Origin: Paenibacillus macquariensis
Lineage (GTDB): Bacteria; Bacillota; Bacilli; Paenibacillales; Paenibacillaceae
Assembly (NCBI RefSeq): GCF_900156375.1
Contig: NZ_FTNK01000018.1
Coordinates: forward strand, 1 to 64,000
Reading direction: 5' to 3'
DNA length: 64,000 bases
The position numbers and the translations under genes are program-made. Within the stretch, counting starts at the first letter, position 1; each line of letters opens with the position of its first letter. A model generated the notes under the pieces. The model saw only the letters and a list, made by a program, of their open reading frames with translations, had not been told where the DNA came from and did not search any database. Positions 34,344 through 42,300 of this stretch are shown here, one piece after another.

Positions 34344-35441
34344 ATGAAAATATTAATGTGTGAGTATATGGATTACGATACTGTTTTTCAAGTTGGCAGT
34401 CATTATTATGCAAAAGAGTTTGCCAATGACAGCAATCACATCACATGGTCTCCTCAGCCCACAAGTTTCCTAAGCAAAAAGTCTAATCATAAGATAAATG
34501 AAAACCTCAATATCCACTACCCGCGTGTGAGTCTTCCATTTTGCAGGTTACCTCTTCTAAATAGTAAGTTGTGGGCGAAGTATTACTTGGAGTGTGCTCC
34601 AAAAAGTATCCATCAAGAGTTAAGGGATGAGCAATACGATGTATTATGGATGACGAATGTAAAAATGTATTATAGCACTGAGAAATTGAAGCATCGTTAT
34701 CTAGTACATCGGATGGCAGATGATTTTTCTGGATTTTCTGGAGCTTACCGTAACCTACTGTATTTACAGACAGAACTTATCAAGAAATCTAACGTAGTGA
34801 TCGTTACTGCCAAGAATTTAGTTGATCAAGCGAGGACATATAATAAAAATGTTCTTTATCTCCCCAATGGTGTGGATACCATGAGATTCAAAAATACGAA
34901 TGATGAAATACCTGAAGAGTATAAACCGATTACGGATATGCCAAAGGTAGTTTATGTGGGTGCGCTCGACGATTGGTTCGACTATGAATTAATTCAATAT
35001 GCGGTTAAAAAGCTGAAACATATGGCATTTATCATTATCGGAGGGACAAATGAAAAGATACAATCCATTGCTTCAGAAAACGCCAATCTACTATTACTAG
35101 GAAAAAAAGCTCACTCAGATATCCCTAAATATCTGAAAGCTGCTGATGTTGGTATTATGCCTTTTACGAATAACAAGTTAACGAATAGCATACACCCATT
35201 GAAATTGTACGAGTATTTCGCTGCCGGCTTACCTGCTGTTTCTGCCAAGTTAAATGAAGTTGAAGAAATGAATTCACCAGCGTGGTTATATGAGACAAAA
35301 GACGAATTCGTTGAACTTATTAAGCAAGGGGTAAACGAAACGCACGACAAGGAAATATATAGGACTTACGCTGAAAGAAATACTTGGAGACAGAGATTTC
35401 TGAGCGTAAAGGAGTATATCAATGAAGATATTATTAATTAA
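34344..35441 (+). CDS. Glycosyltransferase, TuaH-like GT-B family
   Basis: 365 residues. Starts MKILMCEYMDYDTVFQVGSHYYA and contains NVLYLPNGVDTMRF, VVYVGALDDWFDYELIQYAVKK, LLLGKKAHSDIPKYLKAADVGIMPFT and IHPLKLYEYFAAGLPAVSA, the donor-binding half of GT-B enzymes; the overall order resembles TuaH and related UDP-sugar transferases. Cytosolic. The 57-base gap after the Wzy-like gene holds only a ribosome binding site region (AATTGGAGGAAGCC). Its end overlaps the next glycosyltransferase by 20 bases. The transferred sugar is unknown. Confidence 0.85.
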   Translation: MKILMCEYMDYDTVFQVGSHYYAKEFANDSNHITWSPQPTSFLSKKSNHKINENLNIHYPRVSLPFCRLPLLNSKLWAKYYLECAPKSIHQELRDEQYDVLWMTNVKMYYSTEKLKHRYLVHRMADDFSGFSGAYRNLLYLQTELIKKSNVVIVTAKNLVDQARTYNKNVLYLPNGVDTMRFKNTNDEIPEEYKPITDMPKVVYVGALDDWFDYELIQYAVKKLKHMAFIIIGGTNEKIQSIASENANLLLLGKKAHSDIPKYLKAADVGIMPFTNNKLTNSIHPLKLYEYFAAGLPAVSAKLNEVEEMNSPAWLYETKDEFVELIKQGVNETHDKEIYRTYAERNTWRQRFLSVKEYINEDIIN

Positions 35442-36684
35442 CAAATATTATTATGTTAAAGGCGGAAGCGAGACGTATTTTTTCGGTCTTAAAAAAATGC
35501 TAGAAGACAATGGTCATACAGTGATTGATTTCAGTATGGAAGATGAAAAGAATATGGATAGTGAGTATAAGGGCTACTTTGTAGATAATATCAATTATGG
35601 AGAAGATGGCTCGGTTCTTGGAAAAGTGAAAGATGGATTAAAACTGATTAACTCTAAGGAAGCCTATCAGAAGTTATGCAAGCTGATCGAAGCAACCAAA
35701 CCAGATATAGCGCATGTGAATTTGGTATATCATCAGCTAACACCATCCGTGTTTCATGCACTGAAGAAATATAATATACCTACCGTACATACCTCGCATG
35801 ATTATAAAATGATTTGCCCCAATTATAAGTTGTTTAATAAAGGTGAGATTTGTACAAAGTGTGCAAACGATAAGTACTTCAACTGCTTTATAAATAACTG
35901 CCATAAAAATTCTAGAGCTGCAAGCTTGTTGCTGACGATTGAAGCCTATTATCATAAGGCCAAAAAATCATATGATATCGCGGATATTATTATTTGTCCA
36001 AGTAACTTTATGTACTCGCAATTATTGAACAACGGATATCCGGATTCAAAACTCGTTCATTTGCCCAATTTTATAACAAATGATTTCTCAACAGTTGCCG
36101 CAAACCAAGGTGATGAAATTAAAGAGGACTATCTATTATATTACGGAAGATTATCGGAAGAAAAGGGAATAGATGTCTTATTAGATGCGATGAAATTAGT
36201 AGAAGGTTCATGCAAGTTATTGATTGTAGGAACAGGTCCGGAAAGAGAGCGACTTGAACAAAGGGTGTCTTCGGAAGGAATTAACAACATAGCGTTTTTA
36301 GGTTTTAAGTCAGGTATAGAACTGCAGCAGTTAATATTAAAAGCAAAGGCAACCGTGATTCCATCCATTTGGCATGAAGTGTTCGGTCTGACGATTATTG
36401 AATCGTTTAGCATGGGGACACCTGTTATAGGGTCAGAAACAGGAGGTGTGAGAGAGCTAATAAAGAATAGACAGTCGGGCTTCTTATTCGAAAGGGGGAA
36501 TGTTAGAGAACTGTCTGATTCTATTCGTCTTCTATATAGCATGGACAGCAGTAGTTATCTAAAAATGAGTAAGCAATGTATAACTGATGCACAAATGTAT
36601 AGTCCAAATCAATATTACAGATCTTTACTTCCAATTTACGAAAGATTAGTCATCAGTAAACTTCAGGTTAGTGGTGAAGTATAA
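35422..36684 (+). CDS. GT4-family glycosyltransferase
   Basis: 420 residues. INKYYYVKGGSETYFFGLKKML at the N-terminus is the GT4 acceptor loop; LLYYGRLSEEKGIDVLLDAMKLV, LIVGTGPERERLEQRV, VIPSIWHEVFGLTIIESFSMGTPVIGSETGGVRELI form the donor site with the E-x7-E motif. An internal CPNYKLFNKGEICTKCANDKYFNCFINNCHKNS segment adds a cysteine cluster seen in some GT4 enzymes. The 20-base overlap with the preceding gene indicates coupling. Third and last glycosyltransferase visible in this cluster. Confidence 0.9.
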   Translation: MKILLINKYYYVKGGSETYFFGLKKMLEDNGHTVIDFSMEDEKNMDSEYKGYFVDNINYGEDGSVLGKVKDGLKLINSKEAYQKLCKLIEATKPDIAHVNLVYHQLTPSVFHALKKYNIPTVHTSHDYKMICPNYKLFNKGEICTKCANDKYFNCFINNCHKNSRAASLLLTIEAYYHKAKKSYDIADIIICPSNFMYSQLLNNGYPDSKLVHLPNFITNDFSTVAANQGDEIKEDYLLYYGRLSEEKGIDVLLDAMKLVEGSCKLLIVGTGPERERLEQRVSSEGINNIAFLGFKSGIELQQLILKAKATVIPSIWHEVFGLTIIESFSMGTPVIGSETGGVRELIKNRQSGFLFERGNVRELSDSIRLLYSMDSSSYLKMSKQCITDAQMYSPNQYYRSLLPIYERLVISKLQVSGEV

Positions 36685-36720
36685 CAATTGTTCTTAGGAG
36701 AGGAGTTAGGAACTCTTATT

Positions 36721-37803
36721 ATGAAGACTACAATCATACGTGGTGTAGAAGAGTTGTCAAAGTTGGAAGAACAATGGCGCGAATTAATTAACAATGTAGA
36801 TGGTGCAGAAATTTTTGATACATGGGAATGGCTACAGTCCTATTTAAAATACATGTTTGACGATAATAAGCAATTATTTATCGTCGTAGTAACAGATGAG
36901 TCTCAGTGCTTAGCCATAGCGCCTTTATGTATAAATACATGTAAAGTGAAATGGCGTACTGTGAAATCGTTACAATGTATTATTTCAGGTACAGGCGAAT
37001 CCAACACATTCTACTTACATAATCAATATGATCATATCAAATTGATGAAGCAAATCTTCCAAGCCCTTGTTTTCTATCAAGAGGAGTGGGATTGGATAGA
37101 TTTGATTAGCTTTCAGTCTGACAATCCTACGACTGCCTTAGTTCATCAATGCTTCGGGGAGCAGTTTGAAATGTTTACTAGGCAATTGTCCTCATCTCCA
37201 TATGTGAACATGGAGAAGTACAATGACCAAAAAGCAGATATCAACAGAATTAAAGCCATACAGCGCAAAGAACGAAAGTTATGTCGTGAGCACGAAGTGA
37301 ATATTAAGTTGAATGAGCCATGTGATGAACGAATTTGGAACAGTTTTACTGAGCTACATAAAAAAAAGTGGCAGGAAAGCCTCTTTAACGAACCAGGTGT
37401 TGTATCCTTTTACAAAGAGATTATCCCACTCTTTCAAGAAGACAACAGTGTTAATTTTTCTTACATCGAGGTTAATGGCAATATTGCTTCTGCTATGCTT
37501 ACTTTTTCTTATCGGGATAAAGTTTATTTGTATATTACGTCATTCTCGACTGAATTCACTGAATACGGCGTAGGCGTAGTTCTTTTGAATCGAGTGATGG
37601 AGCATTATTTGAATAGTGGAGTGAAAGAAATTGATTTTATGAGTGGTCGGCAAGAATATAAGTTTTTTTGGGCAGATAGGGTTAAGATCAATTATCACAT
37701 CCGCATTATTAACAATACGAAGCGAACGAAGCTATTGAAAGTCTATACACTAATTCAAATGAGCAAGAAAACGATTAAATCATTAATTGTAAAATCGAAA
37801 TAA
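36721..37803 (+). CDS. BioF2/FemAB-like GNAT acyltransferase, copy 2
   Basis: About 360 residues from ATG 36721, preceded by GTTAGGAAC; TTG 36688 is in frame but would start before this site. MKTTIIRGVEELSKLEEQWRELI aligns with the N-terminus of the paralogue that starts at 30577, and both share FDTWEWLQSYLKYMF-like W-rich, CLAIAPLCI, and IDFMSGRQEYKFFWADR C-terminal motifs (PF13480). Last plus-strand gene of the EPS operon; a large inverted repeat follows. The two copies are diverged, suggesting different acyl donors or positions rather than recent duplication. Confidence 0.8.
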   Translation: MKTTIIRGVEELSKLEEQWRELINNVDGAEIFDTWEWLQSYLKYMFDDNKQLFIVVVTDESQCLAIAPLCINTCKVKWRTVKSLQCIISGTGESNTFYLHNQYDHIKLMKQIFQALVFYQEEWDWIDLISFQSDNPTTALVHQCFGEQFEMFTRQLSSSPYVNMEKYNDQKADINRIKAIQRKERKLCREHEVNIKLNEPCDERIWNSFTELHKKKWQESLFNEPGVVSFYKEIIPLFQEDNSVNFSYIEVNGNIASAMLTFSYRDKVYLYITSFSTEFTEYGVGVVLLNRVMEHYLNSGVKEIDFMSGRQEYKFFWADRVKINYHIRIINNTKRTKLLKVYTLIQMSKKTIKSLIVKSK

Positions 37804-37819
37804 CTTATTGATGTGAGTT

Positions 37820-37861
37820 GGTCAGTAGACTCTCTTAAGAGCTCTTTAAGAGATACTGACC
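37820..37861. terminator. Long inverted repeat at the end of the EPS operon
   Basis: GGTCAGTA (37820-37827) pairs with TACTGACC (37854-37861), and inside it TCTCTTAA (37831-37838) with TTAAGAGA (37846-37853); three unpaired bases bulge on one side. It separates two convergent genes. There is no T run on either side, so it may end transcription poorly or be a protein site. Confidence 0.6.
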
Positions 37862-37884
37862 TCTGACCCCATCTAACCAAATGT

Positions 37885-39987
37885 TTAGTTCATGACTGTC
37901 CAATCACTGACTGCTGTTATTCCTGTCGCTATATAGACCTTTTTAGTAGAAGTGTTAATAAATTGTTGACCTATATAACTAGGCTTGCTAGTAGGGACTG
38001 TCGTACCAACGGCTGGTTTTCGGACATACATAGTGTCATTAGAAGGCAATATTTTTGTTCCCGTAGGTAGTGATGTTACTAAAGGTTGATTATTATAGAA
38101 TACATATGGCTCGTTTGCAGGACTTGTTGTAAATAACAAATTGGGTTGATAACAGAGTCTAATCCAATCCTTTTTTGCGACATTGAAGAATAGTGAAACG
38201 ATTACAGTACCTGACGTTTCTTTCTCTATAACAGCAACAAAATCTGTCCTAGTAAACCCTAAGTTAAAATCTAAAAACTCAATTACATCAAGGGTAACTT
38301 TCGTTCCAGTTCCTAATACGGGGGAGGGGATAACCTGTAAATTAACCTTACCAACTGTTTTTCGATTATTAACAGAATCGCCACATAACATGTAATCCAT
38401 CGTTAAATCCATTCTCGAATTCCCGTTAGTTATGGTAGTTGTAAACAACTTAGCATAGCCAGTTCCTATAACATCTGTATAGTACGATACATACCCTCCC
38501 ATTGCTTTAGCATATGAGCCAGCATGTAGTAACTCTATTCCTCTATCTGTGTGGATAACTTGCTCAGCGAGTGTGGAGCTTGATAGGAGGGATGCTTTTA
38601 CTTTTTCGAGTGAGCCTTTGATTGCATTTAAATTTAATTGTAATATATTGTCCTTGGCATTAGATATACCTAGCGTATTTATGATGCTTGTAAACATGGT
38701 AGGAATATCTTGATTAGCATTATTGGGTATTATAAAGAAACTTGATGTCTTATCTTTTCCAGTAGCAGTCACAAAAGAACTATAATTCTCTATCTTGAAG
38801 GTCCCACCAAGGGTATTTCCATTGATTAGTTTTCCTTTTTCTATGAAAATCTGATTACCGTCCAAGTTATAGCCTTTAGGAAAGTTACCACCGAAAGAAT
38901 TAGAACCCCAGTAAGCACTCTGTTTTGGATTATAGAATACATTATTTTTTACGGTGACATCTACTACAGGTACTGTTATTTGGTACAGGAGTAAGTTTTG
39001 TCCTAAATAGATGTCTGAGCGTACATCATAACCCCATCCCCAACCTGCATTTAAACATATATTTTCTTCGAATTTGCACCGTATAAAACCTGTTCCAGCT
39101 ACAGACCCTTCTGCCCAGGTCTCAAAGGATTGGGTGTTATTCCAATCTACGTTGTTCTTGATTAGGATGTCTTCAAATCCAGATCTACCTTGTAGTATGG
39201 GACCCTGTGTGGTAAAAGCAGCATCAAAACAGTCATATACTCGGTTGTTCTCTATGATAATATTTTTGGAATAAGAGTAACATTCTATCCCATTACCATA
39301 TCTAACAGTTCCATCACCATAGCCTTCCAAGTAAGACCCGCCGATTTCATGAACATCACAATCATAAATATCTGTATTTTCAGATGCTCCAGACATCCCA
39401 TGGCTACCACTGCCTATAAACTCAATACTTATTATCTTCGTGTTGTTTTTTTTCTCATGTAGAGGCAGATTAACTGAGGCTCGAATATCAGCATTTAATG
39501 TAGTTGGATTCGCTGTTGCTTTTACATATAAATAAGTGTCATCGCAATAGAAATCCCAAGGATTGATAAGAGTCGTTAATTTTGATTTCTTGAAACCTTT
39601 GATGACCCCATCTACTTTTAGAAACCCTACATTAGTATCTGTTGTGTAGATATTGCCTGTGAACTTGGTGGTATCTCTAAGGGATATCTTCCATACCCCA
39701 CTTACATGAAGCGTCCAAGAACTAGAAATATTTAGATTTTTATATCCACATATTTTTGGCTTATTACCAGTACCATAACATGATACAAGTAGCCTATTAT
39801 CCTCTAATATTCCTCCCGGCAAGTCTAAACTACCGTAAAAGGTGTCATTCCTCTTTAAAAGGATACTATCTCCTGAATTGAATAAGATACCTGATTGTTT
39901 AATTTTGCTTAATGTAGCCCATGGATTGTCTGTACTGGTCCCTACACTAGAGTCATTACCGGTGTTACTTATATAATATGTGGTCAT
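37885..39987 (-). CDS. Right-handed parallel beta-helix protein, tailspike/depolymerase-like
   Basis: 700 residues, no signal peptide or membrane helix. TTYYISNTGNDSSVGTSTDNPWATLSKIKQSGILFNSGDSILLKRNDTFYG is the classical opening of pectate-lyase-like beta-helix proteins. The middle (about 150-400) has beta-helix rungs such as NIIIENNRVYDCFDAAF, ILIKNNVDWNN and VTVKNNVFYNP. The C-terminal third is different; the end PSYIGQQFINTSTKKVYIATGITAVSDWTVMN resembles trimerisation or receptor ends of phage tail proteins. AAAGGAG lies 9 bases before the ATG. Convergent with the EPS operon, it may be an EPS-acting lyase, or an acquired phage gene. It has a different strand and its own promoter. Confidence 0.75.
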   Translation of the reverse strand: MTTYYISNTGNDSSVGTSTDNPWATLSKIKQSGILFNSGDSILLKRNDTFYGSLDLPGGILEDNRLLVSCYGTGNKPKICGYKNLNISSSWTLHVSGVWKISLRDTTKFTGNIYTTDTNVGFLKVDGVIKGFKKSKLTTLINPWDFYCDDTYLYVKATANPTTLNADIRASVNLPLHEKKNNTKIISIEFIGSGSHGMSGASENTDIYDCDVHEIGGSYLEGYGDGTVRYGNGIECYSYSKNIIIENNRVYDCFDAAFTTQGPILQGRSGFEDILIKNNVDWNNTQSFETWAEGSVAGTGFIRCKFEENICLNAGWGWGYDVRSDIYLGQNLLLYQITVPVVDVTVKNNVFYNPKQSAYWGSNSFGGNFPKGYNLDGNQIFIEKGKLINGNTLGGTFKIENYSSFVTATGKDKTSSFFIIPNNANQDIPTMFTSIINTLGISNAKDNILQLNLNAIKGSLEKVKASLLSSSTLAEQVIHTDRGIELLHAGSYAKAMGGYVSYYTDVIGTGYAKLFTTTITNGNSRMDLTMDYMLCGDSVNNRKTVGKVNLQVIPSPVLGTGTKVTLDVIEFLDFNLGFTRTDFVAVIEKETSGTVIVSLFFNVAKKDWIRLCYQPNLLFTTSPANEPYVFYNNQPLVTSLPTGTKILPSNDTMYVRKPAVGTTVPTSKPSYIGQQFINTSTKKVYIATGITAVSDWTVMN

Positions 39988-40201
39988 ATTGATTGACTCC
40001 TTTAGATAGGATTTTTATTTTCTTCAATTATAGTTGTTACATGAAAAAAGTCTCTCCTTTCTGTTGGAATTTTTATGCTTATTTCAAGAGCAATTCTCAA
40101 ATTGTAATACTATAAGGTATTCGAAATTTGTAATAAAGGCGTGGACGAGGAAAGAAATAATGATATGTAAATCCCTTATAATAAATCCATAAATCCAAAT
40201 G

Positions 40202-40241
40202 AAAAAACCAAGAGGTTCATATCATGAGTTCCGCTTGGTTT
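40202..40241 (-). terminator. Terminator of the YdjM-like gene (minus strand)
   Basis: AAACCAAG (40205-40212) pairs with CTTGGTTT (40234-40241); read on the minus strand the hairpin is followed by TTTTTT from A residues 40202-40207. Inner bases also pair partly (GAACT/AGTTC region). Confidence 0.75.
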
Positions 40242-40255
40242 CCTGTCCGAAGTTA

Positions 40256-40900
40256 TTACAGATGTAACTTTATCGATCTCTTATAAAGAGGATACAACCA
40301 TTTCACACCTTGCGGTGTTAATGTATCAGCGAGAAGATGTGAGAGGTAGCTTGTCGTCGATACTGCCATTAAGCCTTTAACTTGTAGCTGTTGTTCCATG
40401 CCATAACTTATGATTCCCCACATACATACCGCCCACACCGTATGAGTCATACCTCGGTGTCTCAACCAAGGTGCCCAAGCGATGAATAGACCAAGCCCGA
40501 TTAACCAGTTCATATGAAAATACCAGCCACCATACATGATTATTCCACCTATTGCACTAACTAGCGCATTGCGAATTAAACCTTCCTTGGTAATGAACCC
40601 AAAGAGTAAAGCAACCAGACAAATGATGGTATATTCGGGGTAGAATGACTGTTCGGAGAGAAATAGAAAGGTTAACACAGATGTGAGTAATACGCCAATC
40701 CAGACAAGAAGTTGACGAAGTTGTTTGGAGACCTTACCAATTCTGGAGCTTAGAATGCTAGGTCCGTCTAAATCTGCACTAAGAGCAGAAAAGGCGGATA
40801 CTGAAATATAAATAGCTGCATTCTGAATCGTAAATGGATAGTACATGGCAGCAGCAATGCCGATTACCGTACCAATAGCAAGATGTGTAGTTCCTTTCAT
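40256..40900 (-). CDS. YdjM-like membrane-bound metal-dependent hydrolase, SOS-type promoter
   Basis: 214 residues from ATG 40900 (GGAGG 4-5 bases upstream); an upstream ATG at 40990 is in frame but adds 30 residues unlike the family. MKGTTHLAIGTVIGIAAA and HRGMTHTVWAVCMWGI, SYLSHLLADTLTPQGVKWLYPL are signatures of PF04307 (YdjM) with His residues as candidate metal ligands; five to six membrane helices. A one-mismatch LexA box overlaps the promoter, as for ydjM of B. subtilis, so it is probably induced by DNA damage. Function in that response is unknown. Confidence 0.82.
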   Translation of the reverse strand: MKGTTHLAIGTVIGIAAAMYYPFTIQNAAIYISVSAFSALSADLDGPSILSSRIGKVSKQLRQLLVWIGVLLTSVLTFLFLSEQSFYPEYTIICLVALLFGFITKEGLIRNALVSAIGGIIMYGGWYFHMNWLIGLGLFIAWAPWLRHRGMTHTVWAVCMWGIISYGMEQQLQVKGLMAVSTTSYLSHLLADTLTPQGVKWLYPLYKRSIKLHL

Positions 40901-40943
40901 AGGACCTCCTGTGACTGACGAAGTTGACTGACATACAACAATG

Positions 40944-40970
40944 CAAACGTATGTTTGCTGTATCATTATA
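40944..40970 (-). promoter_or_regulatory. LexA (DinR) box and -10 element of the YdjM-like gene
   Basis: CAAACGTATGTTTG (40944-40957) matches the Bacillus LexA consensus CGAAC-N4-GTTCG apart from the second base (A for G) and an allowed T near the end. Immediately upstream on the minus strand is TATAAT (40970-40965). The box thus covers the start site, suited to LexA repression. Confidence 0.7.
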
Positions 40971-41148
40971 CACGTAGAAGCTTCATACAAACAAGATAAA
41001 TTGTTAACCGCAATCTATTCTCACCAGATGCAACTTTCCAAGTATTGTAAACGTCTTTAAAGAAAGCATCTGATATCGGTTCTCTGAGTATAGAGTCAAT
41101 TAAATCGAAATTGATGATGCTAAAATGAAGGAAAATGGGAGGAATACG

Positions 41149-42219
41149 ATGCGTAAACGGGGGTTTATTTGCATTCTGTTATTATCCATGTTATTAAGTA
41201 GCTGTTCGGCATCCAATGCTAATCATTCGGAATCAAAAGCTGATTCACAAGATGGAAGCAGTATAGAAGCATCACAAGCCGTTCCAATGGCCGAAGAAAT
41301 GGCGGAGGCTCCTAAGGAGCAAGATAAGACAGCCCTATCAGATAAAGAACTACAGACTAGCGGAACGTCCACGACGGTGGTACCTTCTGAACAACCAGTT
41401 GGATTTAATAGTCCTTCTACTGCAGAGGGATTGAATAAGAAACTCATTTACACGGCGAATCTCGTCATGCGCGTCAAGGATTACTCAGTATCGCAGTCAG
41501 AAGTGAGGAATTTGGTATCACTTTCAGGTGGTTATATTGTGGAATTCTCAGAGGATCAATCAACACAAGAGGTTGGAGGTACATTTGTCCTTAAAGTGCC
41601 GGCGAATGGTTTCTCATCCTTATTAAACAAAATAGAGAAATTAAAGCATGAATCGTTACAGCAAAGTATGAAAGGTCAGGATGTATCAGAGGAGTATGTG
41701 GATCTGGAATCACGTCTTAAAGTGAAAGAAGTGATGGAGAAGCAGTATACAGCGTTTATGGAAAAAGCAACAAAGACGAACGAATTGGTCGCTTTTGCAA
41801 CTGAGCTAGGAAAAATTCAGGAGGATATTGAACAAACCAAAGGCCGGATGCGCTACATTAATAATAATGTGTCCTACTCAACGATTACAATTCGATTATT
41901 TCAACAAGAAGGGGTAGTGGATCCAGCCTTAATTAAGGAAGAGAAGGCGCCTTTATTCGAACGCGCGAATGATGCACTTAAAGGAACCGTTACAGCTTTA
42001 ACCATCTTGTTTCAGTGGTTGGTCGTTATTCTCTTTGGAGCATCTCCAATCTTACTCTTTGTGATTATTGTATGGTTAGTTCTGTGGTTAATACGAAGAA
42101 ACAGAGCAGAACGGAATAAGGATAAACGTAGAAACTACCAGCGGACAGTCGTTGAATCGGTAGATGAAGATGAAATGAAGGCTAATGATATTCAGGAGCC
42201 TACGGACGATAAAAAGTAA
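41149..42219 (+). CDS. DUF4349 lipoprotein with C-terminal membrane segment
   Basis: 356 residues from ATG 41149 (GGGAGG 6 bases upstream; a longer in-frame start at 41125 has none). Lipoprotein signal MRKRGFICILLLSMLLSSCSA with lipidated Cys19, a Ser/Ala/Glu-rich linker (20-85), the DUF4349 domain KLIYTANLVMRVKDYSVSQSEVRNLVSLSGGYIVEFSED to TKGRMRYINNNVSYSTITIRLF with a coiled-coil middle, a transmembrane helix near 290-320 and a basic cytosolic tail. Widespread in Bacillales; function unproven. It is followed by a strong bidirectional terminator. Confidence 0.85.
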   Translation: MRKRGFICILLLSMLLSSCSASNANHSESKADSQDGSSIEASQAVPMAEEMAEAPKEQDKTALSDKELQTSGTSTTVVPSEQPVGFNSPSTAEGLNKKLIYTANLVMRVKDYSVSQSEVRNLVSLSGGYIVEFSEDQSTQEVGGTFVLKVPANGFSSLLNKIEKLKHESLQQSMKGQDVSEEYVDLESRLKVKEVMEKQYTAFMEKATKTNELVAFATELGKIQEDIEQTKGRMRYINNNVSYSTITIRLFQQEGVVDPALIKEEKAPLFERANDALKGTVTALTILFQWLVVILFGASPILLFVIIVWLVLWLIRRNRAERNKDKRRNYQRTVVESVDEDEMKANDIQEPTDDKK

Positions 42220-42253
42220 TACATGGCGGGAACCAAGTGTTTGCACCATACGC

Positions 42254-42288
42254 AAATAAAGAGGCCCACTCAAGGGGCCTCTTTATTT
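42254..42288. terminator. Bidirectional terminator between the DUF4349 gene and the chemoreceptor
   Basis: AAATAAAGAGGCCC (42254-42267) pairs perfectly with GGGCCTCTTTATTT (42275-42288), a 14-bp stem with a 7-base loop and T/A-rich ends on both strands. Confidence 0.9.
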
Positions 42289-42300
42289 GTGCTCTTAATA

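Noticed and set aside
36141..36542. 133-codon minus-strand ORF
   Set aside because: Antisense to the second GT4 gene; no supporting signals.
19446..40000. Prophage remnant because of the tailspike-like gene
   Set aside because: No integrase, capsid, terminase or att-like repeats accompany it; the context is polysaccharide synthesis.
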